Origin: Moringa oleifera
Taxonomy: Eukaryota; Streptophyta; Magnoliopsida; Brassicales; Moringaceae
Reading direction: 5' to 3'
Length of the DNA stretch: 64,000 nucleotides
NCBI GenBank assembly: GCA_021397835.1
Contig: JAJFZO010000034.1
Coordinates: forward strand, 2,358,501 to 2,422,500
This document shows, in pieces, positions 33,442 through 45,411 of this stretch. Every line of letters starts with the position of its first letter. The first letter of the stretch is position 1. The notes below the pieces were generated by a model that saw only the letters and a program-made list of their open reading frames with translations, ran no database searches and was not told the DNA's origin. Both the position numbers and the translations under genes were made by a program.

Positions 33442-34780
33442 CTTTTTTGCTTCCTTTTGTGTTTCTGGCAATTCTTGGACTGTTTCCCCAAGATTCGATC
33501 ATCTCTTGCGAACGGCTTTGTGATTCTTATCCTTCCTTTGTGCAGCATTTGCCCTGTGCTTCTCTGTTCTGCACTCAACGTGCAAGCGCAACGCATATAA
33601 CAATGGAAGAACAACCAGATCAACCAGTTCAGGCGGATATAGATGCACGACAACCAGATCAGCAAGTTCAGGCAGATGTAGACGCAGGCTTTCCTAAGCC
33701 AAGAATCAAAGATATACTATCAAGATTACCAGTCAAGTCGCTCATCCGATTCTCTTCCGCCTGCAGGGCATGGAAGGACATTATCTCCGATCTTCAGTTT
33801 GTTAACGAACATCTTGAACGCTCTCTTAAAAACTACAAAAGGCAAAAACTCTATTTTTCCTGGGGTAATACTGCGTTTATTGAGATGATCGAAAGAAACG
33901 AAGATATTGAGAGCGATCATGACGATGTCGTGACAAAAGCTATACCACGTGGTTTAACATTTATGGCTGTGAAGCCAGGAAACCGGGAGGCGATCTTGGG
34001 TTCTTGCAATGGGCTACTTTGCCTTGTGGATGACCATAAGATTCACTTTTTTAACCCCTCCACTGGAGTTTACAAGAGCATACGAGGCCCACTGGGTGCC
34101 TTTGATCGTGCTTCATCTTCAGTACGGATGTTAAACCTCCACAAGATCAAAGCCTATGGATTTGGTTATGATTCCAGCAGGAATGATTACAAGATCGTGT
34201 TGGTCTCGCCTCCCCTCCTAGTGGACGTGTACTCATTAAGAACACATGCTTGGAGACTTCTTTTTCGTTTCAATCATAGTTTTGCAGCAGAAGAACGTGG
34301 GATATTTTTCGAGGGAGCTCTTCACTGGGTTGTTTGTCGTGAACCGAGTGAAGCAGAGCATTGCCGCTTGATTATAGGCTTCGATTTGAGTACAGAAAAA
34401 TTTTGGGACATGCCTGCACCAAAGATGCCGCATTCAGGGTCTCACTTCGTTCTAGGGATTATGAGAGAACGTCTTTGTCTGTCTTACAGCTGCTCCGCCC
34501 AGACTGCTTATGACTTCTGGCTGATGAATAGATATAGAAACTCAACTTCTTGGCGGAGATACTCGATCCAGTGCCAATACCAGCGCATGGAGCCACTGTG
34601 TTCAGGGAAAGATTCTGAGACATACATCGTGGAGAAAGACGATACACTGATCCAGTACGAAGTAGGAACCTTCAAATGGAGGAAAGTATGGGTGAACGGC
34701 TACCCACAGTACACCTCGTACAAAGTAATAGCTTATCTGGAGACATTGGTTTCGCCATACATGTATGATTAACAACGAAG
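33180..34780. repeat. Partial fourth duplication unit with F-box gene 4
   Basis: It starts with the shared 'attaaatgaa(t/c)cgaatt' segment and CATAAAAA motif (33316-33323), and contains the gene. Homology to the other units fades soon after the stop codon, so the long 3' flank is absent. Confidence 0.7.
33603..34772 (+). CDS. F-box/FBA protein 4 (389 aa, or 472 aa from 33354)
   Basis: Diverged member of the cluster. F-box ~30-73 (PRIKDILSRLPVKSLIRFSSACRAW) is nearly unchanged; the FBA half differs widely from copies 1-3, keeping GSCNGLLCL, NPSTGVY and GFGYDSSRNDYKI. Two QPDQxVQAD units precede the F-box. Unlike its paralogues, the upstream ATG at 33354 is in frame with the main start, with no stop between. 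A longer form would carry an 83-residue leader with a Ser-Leu run (CT repeat 33408-33437) and a hydrophobic stretch at ~16-48. I list the conserved ATG (33603) as default. Expected role: SCF substrate receptor. Confidence 0.88.
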   Translation: MEEQPDQPVQADIDARQPDQQVQADVDAGFPKPRIKDILSRLPVKSLIRFSSACRAWKDIISDLQFVNEHLERSLKNYKRQKLYFSWGNTAFIEMIERNEDIESDHDDVVTKAIPRGLTFMAVKPGNREAILGSCNGLLCLVDDHKIHFFNPSTGVYKSIRGPLGAFDRASSSVRMLNLHKIKAYGFGYDSSRNDYKIVLVSPPLLVDVYSLRTHAWRLLFRFNHSFAAEERGIFFEGALHWVVCREPSEAEHCRLIIGFDLSTEKFWDMPAPKMPHSGSHFVLGIMRERLCLSYSCSAQTAYDFWLMNRYRNSTSWRRYSIQCQYQRMEPLCSGKDSETYIVEKDDTLIQYEVGTFKWRKVWVNGYPQYTSYKVIAYLETLVSPYMYD

Positions 34781-36200
34781 TTGATTGTATTTCCTTTCCT
34801 TTTCTCTTGCGCTCAGTCAGGTGGGTGTGAGCGATTGACTTCAAGGGGAACTTATGGCACATAGTTGGCAATATAATATAGAGACAATGGGGAACGTTGT
34901 TTTGTGGGTATCCACCAGAAAATGAAAAAACAAACAAGAAAATTCATTAGAATATTATTTTGTGATTTTTTAAAATAAATAATAAATATAACAAATTTAA
35001 CGATATTTATTTTGCATTATATTTAAAATAATAATAAATTTAGTGTTGATCTAACAACGTGGATCACATTAAATCTAATCTAAAATTCATAGTTTATTAT
35101 TTGATTTATCATTTTTTAGATATTAAAATTTATTTGATAATATAAAATATAGTTCAAAATTTTATGTAACTTTTACTGTAATGTCACTAAATTAAAAATT
35201 TAAGGTTTTAAATAAAATAATTTTTATGAAAAATCTAAAACAAGCAATATTACTCTAAAAGACTACTTATAAAATAATGTTATTAATATTATTATATTAT
35301 GCAGCATGTTCATAAAGAAAGCATAACAGAATTTATATATTAATATTGACAATCAACAAAAGAAATTTAATTTATTCAAATAAATAAAACTTGGATCCTC
35401 TTGAATCAAACTCTAAGTCAATATGTTACCGACTCAAACATTACACAATCATCAATTTTAATAAACTAATTTATATTATTAATTATATATTAGTTAAATT
35501 TAAAATTAAATGATTAAATAATATATAAAATAATAAACTCTTCACATCTGTTAGATGTATTTTAAAAATATAAAATAATTTTGTTTACCTTAAGAGTAGG
35601 AATCAATTTTAAAATTACAGAGCTTGGAATTCAAAACTAGGTACCTTAAGAGTAAATAAAATTTATATTTTTCTTATTTTGTTTAAAAATTTATATATGC
35701 ATTTTATGTACGTATAATATATTTTATTAATTTAATACATAACACATGTTTTATTTTTATTTTTATTTTTTAAAAATATATAAAGTTGATTTTTTAAAAT
35801 TTTTAATGGTATATTTCAGTAAATATTCCTTCAAATTTCCCAAATTGATTTCTTTGAAAAATGTTTACAAAATTAATTTTTTAATGAAATTTTTGTGGAA
35901 CATAAATTTTATTCAAATTTCACTGGAAATTTAATTTTTTCTTGCATTTAGTAATTAATCTGATTTTTTAAAAAAATCAAAATTAAGTGGTTAACGGTTG
36001 GCTATCATAGTATTATATACAGATTTAAGTAAACTGTATAAAATATAGACTTTCTTATATTTATCATAGTACTTGAGGAAATATATATTTTAAATTTAAA
36101 TAATTTTAAAAATAATGTAACAATAAACTGTACGGTTTCTTATACTTATTTTAGTACTTTAAAGAATTACTAATCTTAAGGCTAATCCCTATTTATAAAA
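34781..36200. other. AT-rich spacer between F-box genes 4 and 5
   Basis: No coding or repeat structure I can support beyond short AT-rich tracts. Confidence 0.5.
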
Positions 36201-36206
36201 TAACAC

Positions 36207-36214
36207 TATAAAAG
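36207..36214 (+). promoter_or_regulatory. TATA box of F-box gene 5
   Basis: A tataaaag motif lies 253 bp before the ATG, in the same position and context ('gcatc' following) as in copies 1-4. A short CT run (about 36294-36306) lies in the leader. Confidence 0.6.
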
Positions 36215-36459
36215 CATCTTTCTCATTCAGCATCCAAAAGCCAAGTGATTTAGGAAACCAACTCCTCCTTTGCTGCCTTCTGAAACTCACTCACTCTCTC
36301 TCTCTCAGTCCTGCACTTTCTTTATTCTCTTTTTCAGTTCTTTTAATTCTTGATTTCCGATCCAAGAGTTAATCTCCTCTTGCAAAAGGGCGTTCTGGTT
36401 CTCACTCTGCAGCATTTGCAGTTTGGTTGTCTCTGTTCTTCAGTCAACCTGAAAGTGCA

Positions 36460-37578
36460 ATGGCAACGATGGAGGAAAAACAACCAGGTCAAGAAAATTC
36501 TCTTATTCCATACTTAGGCAAGGAAATGGTAATGGAGATACTATCAAGATTATCGGTTAAGTACCTTCTTCGATCCAGGTGCGTTTGCAGATCGTGGCTG
36601 GCTCTTATCTCTGATCCTAAGTTTGTTAAAAAGCATCTTGAACATGCTCTTCAAAAAGACCGAAGCCAAAGACTCTTGTTTTGTTCACTTGATCTTCTCT
36701 TCCTTGAAAGAGAAAGAAATCAAGAGGTTGATCATGATGATGATATGGTAGCTCTGCCGCTTGACTTACCATTTAATTATGGCGCCCTGCATGTAAACAG
36801 TGAAAGGTTCTTGGGTTCTTGCAATGGCCTAGTCTGCATAAACGCTAATGACTTGAACATTTACTTGTACAACCCATCCACTAAAGAATCCAGGAGGCTT
36901 CCTCATCCATTTCTTGAAGTTTCTCAAACTTCAGCCACAGCTTTTTGGTTTTTCTATGGACTTGAGGTCCATGGATTTGGTTATGATTCCAGCACTGATG
37001 ATTACAAGTTGGTAACAATTGTGTGTTCCATGCCCGTCCGTGTATATTCATTGAGAAATAAATCCTGGAAAATCACCGAGGATTTCCCTTACTCTTATGT
37101 ACTCAAAGAACCTGGGACACTCTTGAATGGACATCTGCACTGGGTAGTCTGCGGTGAGGTGAGTGGAAAGCATTGCCGCCTGGTTGCAGCTTTTGATTTG
37201 GCTAGAGAGCAATTCCAAAACATTCTAGCACCAGACAGCTTCAGTATAGGTACTGAATTTGTGATAGGTGTTGTAAGGGAGCGTCTCTGTCTGTTTTACA
37301 GTAACATTGAGGTTCATGAGGACTTCTGGTTGATGAATGTATATGGGGACTCAATGTCTTGGACAAGATTCACAATCAGTCTCTCCTATGTTCACCTGCG
37401 TACCCTGTGTTCATGGAAAGAAACTGATAAGATTTTGGTAGAGGCTGACGGGAGAGTGATTCTGTACAATAACAGAGATCACACATACAGGCAAGTAAGG
37501 GTGGATGGCCTTCCATCGAATTTCAAGTTCAGAGTGAGAACCTATGTGGAGACCCTGGTTTCACCTAACCTTTACTGA
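36460..37578 (+). CDS. F-box/FBA protein 5 (372 aa)
   Basis: A more distant paralogue on the same strand. The F-box is at residues ~17-62 (MVMEILSRLSVKYLLRSRCVCRSWLALISD). The FBA region keeps GSCNGLVCI, YNPSTKESRRLP, HGFGYDSSTDDYKLV and FWLMNVYGDSMSW. It lacks the QPDQ repeats. The ATG at 36460 (MATMEEK) is the first in frame; a second ATG follows three codons later. One intact exon. Likely an SCF substrate receptor. Its leader still resembles those of copies 1-4 (TATA spacing, CT run, 'tttgcag' before the start), so the cluster probably grew from a gene like this one. Confidence 0.9.
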   Translation: MATMEEKQPGQENSLIPYLGKEMVMEILSRLSVKYLLRSRCVCRSWLALISDPKFVKKHLEHALQKDRSQRLLFCSLDLLFLERERNQEVDHDDDMVALPLDLPFNYGALHVNSERFLGSCNGLVCINANDLNIYLYNPSTKESRRLPHPFLEVSQTSATAFWFFYGLEVHGFGYDSSTDDYKLVTIVCSMPVRVYSLRNKSWKITEDFPYSYVLKEPGTLLNGHLHWVVCGEVSGKHCRLVAAFDLAREQFQNILAPDSFSIGTEFVIGVVRERLCLFYSNIEVHEDFWLMNVYGDSMSWTRFTISLSYVHLRTLCSWKETDKILVEADGRVILYNNRDHTYRQVRVDGLPSNFKFRVRTYVETLVSPNLY

Positions 37579-38584
37579 AATTGCTTCCAATATTTCTTCT
37601 TCTTTTATCCAATACTCTATGCTGCCTGTCAAATGTCAATCAAGCTGTTGAAATTGTGAGATATAAGATCTTCCATGTCAGGTTTCCTCTAATTGAGTAA
37701 GACAAGCGAAAAAAAAAAAAAAACTGACAAATAATAAATTGAACTTTGCTTGATCAACTCTACAATATATGCTAGGGTTGTCCAAAAATAAAAATGCCAA
37801 AAGTTTGTGAGGGTGCTTGCTTTACTTTTGGGTTATTTTTAAGTTACTTGCTTTAATTTTGGGTTTTTGAAGAAAATTTCAAATGTCTGAAATAATGGTT
37901 TTTTTTTTTTTTGAAATGGTAACTTTTTTTTTGGATGAAGTTGAAATAATGGTACATTAACTCTGATGCAAGGGTTATTTTATTTGAAAATATTAAAAAA
38001 ATAAAAAAGGTAGGTTTACAACCCATGATTTATACAGACCAATTTAAAAAATTCTCCATTAATAAATCACATAAATATATATTAACTCTCAAGCTTAATT
38101 TGGGACTCAACTAATAAACCCATCTTTTTTAAATTGCTTTATTTGATAATACAATAAAGAAATAAACGTAGAAATACAAGGAAAAAAAATCCAACAAATG
38201 CAAGGTCAAGAAGGCTAGTAAATACGTAAATTAGTTAATATCAGAGACAGAGAGTTCCTGTTTTCTCATTTCCACTAATGTGGAAACTTGTGAAAACAAA
38301 TTTATTGACTAAATTTGCCATTAGTCGTCAACTTTACTCTGACGCCCACTTTCCAGTACTTTGCCTTCTTCAATTAATTTGCGGCTACAGAGGTGTTTTC
38401 AGCTTTTCAATCCACTATATTGCCTTGGGTTCGAAGTGGCACCCACGGAACTGCAATAACATCCGGTTGGTCCTGAGTTTAATGGAGTCCAAGCGATGGT
38501 AGAAGTCTCTTCAGCATCATATATACCAGTGATTGCTGTTCGTGTTGTAGGTGGTGGGTGGTCTTGTAGGTTTGCAGCAGAAGA
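37579..38584. other. Spacer and probable promoter/leader of the four-exon gene
   Basis: Homopolymer A and T runs near 37710 and 37900; no coding signal. The part near 38500-38584 is likely the 5' leader of the next gene. Confidence 0.4.
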
Positions 38585-41120
38585 ATGGAGACTCAGCAAC
38601 TGTGGAGAATGAGATTATCTTTCAAGAACGCGACCATAGTGTTGACAATAGTGAATGTGGTCGCTGCTCTTTTCCTGCTTCAGGGCTTCCTCTCTTCCGC
38701 CTCGTCCCGCAACCGGGTCTCCTCTAACCAACCCAGTTCAGGCTTGTTTCCTCTCTGAAACTTGAATCTCGATTACTATCTGCAACAAGCGAAATGAGTT
38801 TGAATTTTTAATGGGTACTCCTAATTATGCCGGTTGGTTGAAATAATATCTACTTTTATAAGTTGGATGGTGTTCTGGGGTTATTTTGGTTTTGGGTATC
38901 TCTTGAATTCAAAAGAGCTCATGTGTTTCTTCCGCCTTTGTTGTTGATGAAATGACTCACCATTTTCCTTCTGGGTGGATCTGGGATTCAGATATGGGGA
39001 TTGACGGAATTTTCCCTTTATTTATTTGTGTTTTTTTTTTTTTCGAACAGGTGTTTTTGTTTCTTATTAAGTGCAAACTTTCTGGTTTCTGGGTTAGAGG
39101 ATAGATGGACTTTAACATTTTAAAAAAAGATCCTTTATTTTTATTTCAAATTGAGATTGGATATGAAATTCTACTTAAAAGTTTAACCAAATGTCTTGAT
39201 GTGCAGCCAAAATTTCCTGAACTTTCTCCGTTGTCTTTGTTTCCTTTCCTCAAAAAAATTCCCCTTTTAAGCCTCAAGGTTTAATTACAATCTAAAACCA
39301 GCAATTCACAGCTGAAAGCGTTTGCTGGGGATCATTCCTGGGTGCGCTCCAAATGAATGGCTTATGAACCCAATTGGCAATTATGAGTTATCTTCCATTT
39401 GTGGGTTACTATTATTTAATGATTTGAGAAGGCACCATTCTGCATCTTTTCATCTGCAGCTTGAAATCCTGCATTCTGTGCAGGTATTTTTTACTTCTAA
39501 TTTTTTCTACATGAAATAAATGTATGAGATTTTTGTTCTTTACATGAGATACTTCCTAAACCTCTGATATTATTTTGGTTTTTCTTCCAATAATATCTTC
39601 ATAATTTTGCAATTTTCTCCCCAAAATTAAAAGTTCTTGTTTTTCTTTGCCTGTAAATGTAGGCTAAAGGCGAAACTCTATGTTCTTTACTTGTTGGTTG
39701 TCATTCTGCCCATCTTCATATGTCTTTCTCATCATCCTAACTTCTGCAGAGAACTTATTTTTTTTTTTTTTTTCTCTTTTCTTCCTCTCCTTGTTGCTTC
39801 GAATTAATCACCTTATGAGCACTCAACGTGCTTATTAACTAGACCATTCGGACTAACATCAAAATGCAGTTCAGCTCAATTATATCAGGGAATCTGAAGA
39901 AATTCGCCTTGCTATGCAACCCTTGGAACTCATTAAAAGAGTAAGCATAAAGTTCTATGAATTTTGATGTATGTATTGCAAGTATAGCTGAAGTTTTAAA
40001 TCACATAAACAATCAGAATGGTAATGCATGCAAAACTGGATATGCCTTTTTTTTATGTCTTGAGGGATGAGGGAAGAGTGATTGTTGGGATTTAGGTTGT
40101 TTTGAGTTCGAAGTCTGAGATACCTTATCCTTATTGATGATATCCCCATTTCACTTTTATTTTTCACGCAAATGATAAATGTGGTCAAAATGGTGAAGTT
40201 CAAGATGTTAGATATGTGTTTCATTGTGGTTGAATTTTTTTCCTATTTTAAGGTGAGGGAAATTGAACAAGAGGCATATGCAGAACAAGAAACAGTCCAG
40301 CAGAAAGAAGCAAAGCAGACTGCAGCTGTTGATCTTTCTAAAAGGCTGAAGGATTTCCGTGCCCTTAATGATGCTGCCAGCCTGAAAGGTAACTGAGTAC
40401 AACTTCCCTTGTTTCCTTCAAAAATTGTTGTTATCAGTGATACACAATACAACTATGCTGCACACTGAGTGCTGACTTTTTCTATGTGTCGCAACTAATT
40501 ATTTCCTGGGATAAACGTATATAAGATGCTGGAGTTAGGCATGCTTGGATCAGTTTTCATCTCACAACGGTTTTGAGTGAGTAGTTACGAATTCCATATA
40601 AACACGGCACTTGCATGTTCATCATATAATAAAAAGAAAACTTTCAATTCACATTGTTAATTAGTAAAACTCTTATGTTGTGGTCATAACTTTGTGTTTG
40701 TTGTATTTCGATTTCCATCTTCTTTAAAGGTAAAATTGTCTATACAAAATGCTGATCATGTAGCCATTTCAGTCGGCCACATTATCAACCATCTCTATTT
40801 TAATCAATTCACCATTGTATTAGATTTTATTTTTGCTATGTATCTCCTAAACTATTTCGAATCTTGAAACCAAAGGGAAACAGAGCGAAAGGAATTCAAG
40901 TAATCCTCTTTCATGTAAATCTTCCTATGATTTTCTATTTTGAGTTCTGGGTTTCTTGCAAGTTTTCTTGTTTGGCTGTTTTTCAGTAATGATATCATGA
41001 TAAGATGATTTAACTAACACTTTGTGCTCTTCAGCCCTAGAAGAATGGCAAAAAAGGAAGATGGAGAGAGCCAGACAACGAGAACTCGAGAGAAATGGAA
41101 CTACTGCATCTCAGTCCTGA
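38585..41120 (+). CDS. Small one-pass membrane protein, four exons (~147-149 aa), function unknown
   Basis: Exons: 38585 to 38735 (or 38741), 39870-39940, 40253-40388, 41035-41120. The phases agree and give one frame ending at TGA 41118-41120. Acceptors end in cag or aag; donors 2 and 3 are gtaagc and gtaact. The first donor is unclear: 'gttcag' after 38735, or a GC donor after 38741; both keep the frame. The product has a hydrophobic segment at ~13-38 (ATIVLTIVNVVAALFLLQGF), then a charged, probably helical region (REIEQEAYAEQE, DLSKRLKDFRALND, EEWQKRKMERARQRELE). It resembles a conserved plant family of unknown function; I cannot assign a role. Confidence 0.75.
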
Positions 41121-42073
41121 TAGATTTTCCCAACAAATTGATGCCACTGCAACAAATTGTCTCAGTTATGTTCTTATATATCCACATTCTGCGACAATGA
41201 GATCCTACAAAAACCTGTCTTTTACAATTTTGAAAACAGCATTTCATGCATTTGATGATAAAGCAAGTTTGATTAACTCCTCGTTTCATATTTAGTCCTA
41301 TTTAGTCCGCAGCCAACAATTGGGTCTCTGCTCGTCTTTCCATTGCCCTTCCGTTGCCTTTCAAAATTATATAATGAAGGTTTCTTGTTCTCTTTGAAAA
41401 GCACTTCTATAATGTAATTCCCCTCATGTCGGATGAATTGAGAAGCATTTCTGAGCACCTTATGAAGCAAACCACATCTGTAATCGCCAGTTTCCTCTGG
41501 AATATGACCAGTCTTCACCTAACAGAATTCTTGTCTATCACAGAAAGAAAGAAAGAAAGAAAGCAATGGAAGATAAACAATTTATAGAAATCAAATTATA
41601 CAAGATACAGAGAATTAGCATTTTTGTACTACAAGTACATACATGTTACAAATCTCCAACATCTTGCCATGCTCCTACCAACTCCTTGAAGTGCTGCAGC
41701 CACTCAAAATTATTTGCCCTCACAAACCTTTCTCTGAGTCATCTGCTAGAGGAGGAATAATTAAAAGTTAAAAAAAAAAAAATCTAAACTTATCAAAAAC
41801 TCCCCACATACAATTTCTCTGTACAACCTTATCAAGTTAGGAAGTCATATGTACAAAGTGGAAGCACAGAAAAAATCAAGTCTCACATGAGCTCATAAAC
41901 CCTCATGATGGGAGTTGCACAGACTTCCGTGTTAGAAGCACTTCATTGTAGAAGTTAAAAAATGGATCAACAGATCAACGTGTTGAAGGGTCCTTCATAA
42001 TTGCTGCATAGCATCTGGAGAGTAGCTTAGCAGATTCGCAGTTCTGACAATTCATTTCCAAAATTTCCTCCTT
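41121..42073. other. 3' flank of the four-exon gene
   Basis: No gene. It holds an (AGAA)n microsatellite at about 41542-41562 and an A-run near 41770. Confidence 0.45.
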
Positions 42074-43760
42074 TTAGTTATCCCTATGAAGCTTAATTGG
42101 AGGAGCTTGGGCAAACAAGATAAACGATAAACCCACAGCAAAGGCTAGAAGGCATTTGTCAATCTGATACCAGTCAAGCTTGCAGCGTTTACTTATCACA
42201 AACAGAATGAGGAGCAAAAACATTGGGAAAACAAGGGTAGATGAACACCATGTATTTGTCAATTTCCTCATCTGCAATAGGTAATTTGGAGTAAGTAAAA
42301 GCATTCATTGGTTGTAATGCAATGCAGTGACAAGGCAGCAATAAAATAAGGGAAAAAAATAAAAATAAAGTAGCAATCACAGTTAATGCCTCAAATTCTT
42401 TGCTTTTTGACTACATTAACAAAACACAGAAAAGAATTATAGACAGAGACATCCAAAAAAATGTCTACCAAGTGGCGTCAGAGCTGAACATGCAGGATTA
42501 TGAGATTAATCAAGAATTCAATCAAAGCTGATAAATTGCATCAAAGAACAACAGCAATAAAAATAAAGAACATATTGCTGTATACCATTAGAGAATCACC
42601 AAAGACATGGCAAGCTGATTGCCTCAAGTGAGAGCAGAATTGAGACTAATTTTAACCCCTTACCGTTATTGTCATTTTCAGGTCTGGCCTGCAAAAATAA
42701 CATACCCGTATTAACAAACAGCGCTATCAAAACTGCTCAGTTATGACCTCACTTCAAATGATCCCCTTAGACAAAAACTTCACAAACTGCTTGCACTTAA
42801 ATCCAAGAACTGTTGCCAGGGGTGTCTCATGACAGGGGCCAGCTGAGAATGGCCCATCAGCCAGTTTCCAACAAGAGTAGAATTATCTTAAACATTTTGC
42901 AGTTAACAAGTGAATTATAATAGCACGAAAACGTGGTATTCCTTGGTGCTTTTGCAAACAAAAAAAACTATCAGCAATTACCCTGAGGGATTTAGACCGC
43001 TAGTGCATGTGTCCATTTGGAGGCTCGGTATAGGGTTTGACTTGCCTAAGAATCAGTAAAAAATTTTCCTGATCATTATGAATCTCTCCTCCACTAGTCG
43101 GATTCTCCCCTTCCCTTCAGATACCTCAGCTATCAAAGATGTATGTGTGTGTGTGTGTGTATCAGCAATTATTTGAGACATTATTTAACCTATATGAGAT
43201 CTGCACATCTACCATCTTTACCCACCAGCGTACCTTCAGACAGGCTTATGCTATATGGCTCTTTAACAGGACATTAAATTACCTCAAGGTCGGCCCCTGG
43301 CCTTGTTAACAGATTCAAAAAGTCATCCAAAGCGGAAGTTACCAAATCAAACATTCAGTTGAAATAAAACTTACAGACACAAGACATGCTCCACAACTTA
43401 CTGCATCTCCTACCTAAAACTCCAACACCCCTCCACCATATAGTAAATAGGTGGCTAATTATATAACTTAACAACTTAACCATAGGAAATGACACTTGAA
43501 ATGGCTTCCAAGCGAAGATGGACAATGTCAAGAAGACGTAAAGATTCAAAAGAAAGAGCATCATATTCTTAAGCACAAACTGAGTAACATCTTACATTTT
43601 GAACATTAAGGACTGTTAAAATGCCTTCAAAGTAATTGTCACTAAAATTCTCCAACAGTTGCGGTACTTTAGAGAGGAGCAGTTTAGCAAGGTTAAGGAA
43701 TTCCCGACTAAGGATAAAAATGACAGCCTGATAAGAGAGGTCGACTTGTCCCATGTTCTC
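42074..43760 (-). CDS. Three exon-like segments on the minus strand, unrecognised
   Basis: Segment A 43596-43760 (acceptor ttttag; donor gtaaga; 55 codons; LSREFLNLAKLLLSKVPQLL, NYFEGILTVLNVQN). Segment B 42664-42688 (acceptor tttttgcag; donor gtaagg; ARPENDNN). Segment C from 42271 leftward (acceptor ttgcag). A-B-C in phase gives a tail ending at 42189. An alternative frame of C, open to 42074, encodes two hydrophobic segments (LVFPMFLLLILFVI and CLLAFAVGLSFILF), which would suit a membrane protein but is out of phase with B. A start could be the ATG inside A at 43754, or lie further right. No family recognised. Confidence 0.35.
43144..43160 (+). repeat. (TG)n microsatellite
   Basis: About eight TG units within the putative intron between segments A and B. 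Confidence 0.9.
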
Positions 43761-44963
43761 CTAAAATAACTTCTTCACAGCATGTAGTAATGTATCATAC
43801 TATTAATCTTATTTGCAGTAAAAATCAGAGAAGATAAATGCTACCATGCCCACCTCTTGATCTTGCACGACCAAACATAGAATAAGACAAGAAGAATTTA
43901 ATTGTACCACTTATCCTACCCATTTTATGGCCAAACAAACCTGCTCTCAAGACAAAGTTTCTTCAAAACCTATAAATCTTATAAATGCAATCTAATACCA
44001 CAATATTATATTAATTTCCTCAGTCCCATAATTTTAATCCATTTTGAAATTGCACAAAATTTAAGATAATGAATGCATTGGATTTAGCATCATAATACTT
44101 TTCTAATTATGTATTACAAAGTCTATTATAATATTACAAATAGTATAAGAGTAAAATCGACCATAAATGTTATCCATTTCATTTATAATATTACAAATAG
44201 TATAAGAGTAAAATCGACCATAAATGTTATCCATTTTCAGTAAGGAGTACCCAATTTGGGAAAACTAAAAAACAAAAAAATGGGAAAGATAAAAAAGAGA
44301 TGGCCAAACATTGCAGATATAAACTAACGAGTACAAAGAAGATTGCAAGAGCTAGATACAATAAGTAAACTCCCTCGCTCACATAATGTTAGCCCACCTT
44401 TCTTGCAAACTCCATTTTGTGAGTCCTATTTCACCACCCATGCAAACCGTTCAAATTTGTATTGATTGTAGTAATTAAGGATGAGGAGATTTAGACTTGA
44501 GACCTCCTCTTAGATGAGAAACAATAATAACAAATGGCTCCATTACCATTTCAAGAGCATCGAGAATATTTCATCTTAGAGATGACAATTCAGATATCAC
44601 CATACTTAATGACATAGCAATTTTTAGAAATCATAGCATACCATCAACTATATAGCTCAGTGATAATGACTGCCATGCTTAATTTCTTGCCGACAATAGA
44701 AGGAAGCTTTTCATAATACTATTTTGTAAGAACAGAAAAAAATACTTCAGAAGATAACCAAGAAGCCCTAAATATATTCCAGTATCAATGACTTCACATG
44801 TGTTTGTGAATGTTGCTTACGTGACAAGACAAAAGGTCAACTAAGGATGAATTCAAAGAAAATCTTGGCTTTAACTAAGCTAAACCATATCAAAACTTGT
44901 AATTGCCAAGTTTTCATACACACACACACATTTAACACTTTGAATATAATATTGGGTCCAATT
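43761..44963. other. AT-rich intergenic sequence with a 57-bp tandem pair
   Basis: No gene seen apart from the short repeat listed separately. Confidence 0.4.
44128..44239. repeat. 57-bp tandem duplication
   Basis: Two nearly perfect copies starting at 44128 and 44185; the near-identity implies a recent slip or duplication. Confidence 0.9.
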
Positions 44964-45320
44964 CCCATCAACCCACTCTTTTGAGATATTTAGTTCTTCC
45001 ATGTGATAGACAAGTACCAAGTGTAGTACATCAGACTTTAAGGATAATTCATTACTTTATATGGAGTAGGACACTATGTTTAAATCTTCAAAAAAAAAAA
45101 AAAGGAAAAAACCATTTTCATAAAATATGGGAAAGGCTATCTCCCATTAACCCAAACTTTTGAGATATTTTCTTCCATGTGGTATCCAAGTACCAAGTCT
45201 AGTACATTAAACCTTTAAGGATAATTCATTAGTTCACATGGAGAAAAACACTATGTTAAAATCTTCATTAAAAAAAAAAATAACATTTTGAAAAATACAG
45301 GGAAGGGCAGACCTCCATTT
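44964..45320. repeat. ~179-bp tandem duplication
   Basis: Two diverged units start at 44964 and 45143; both run from 'cccat(c/t)aaccca' through 'ttgagatatt', an A-run and a 'ggga' segment. Confidence 0.8.
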
Positions 45321-45411
45321 GGGTCTATGTACAAAACCTATTAGTTGAATTTAGCTTCCACGGTAAAGTATGAGAGTTTAAATGTAAGATAAAGATAATA
45401 GATTCCTCACC

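Noticed and set aside
42128..42258. Hydrophobic 76-codon frame ending at 42074 as a separate gene
   Set aside because: It depends on a frame of segment C out of phase with the well-bordered segment B; kept only as an alternative in that entry.
43596..43900. First exon near 43880 (MFGRARSR) for the minus-strand gene
   Set aside because: Its donor leaves phase 1, which puts segment A into a frame with an early stop.
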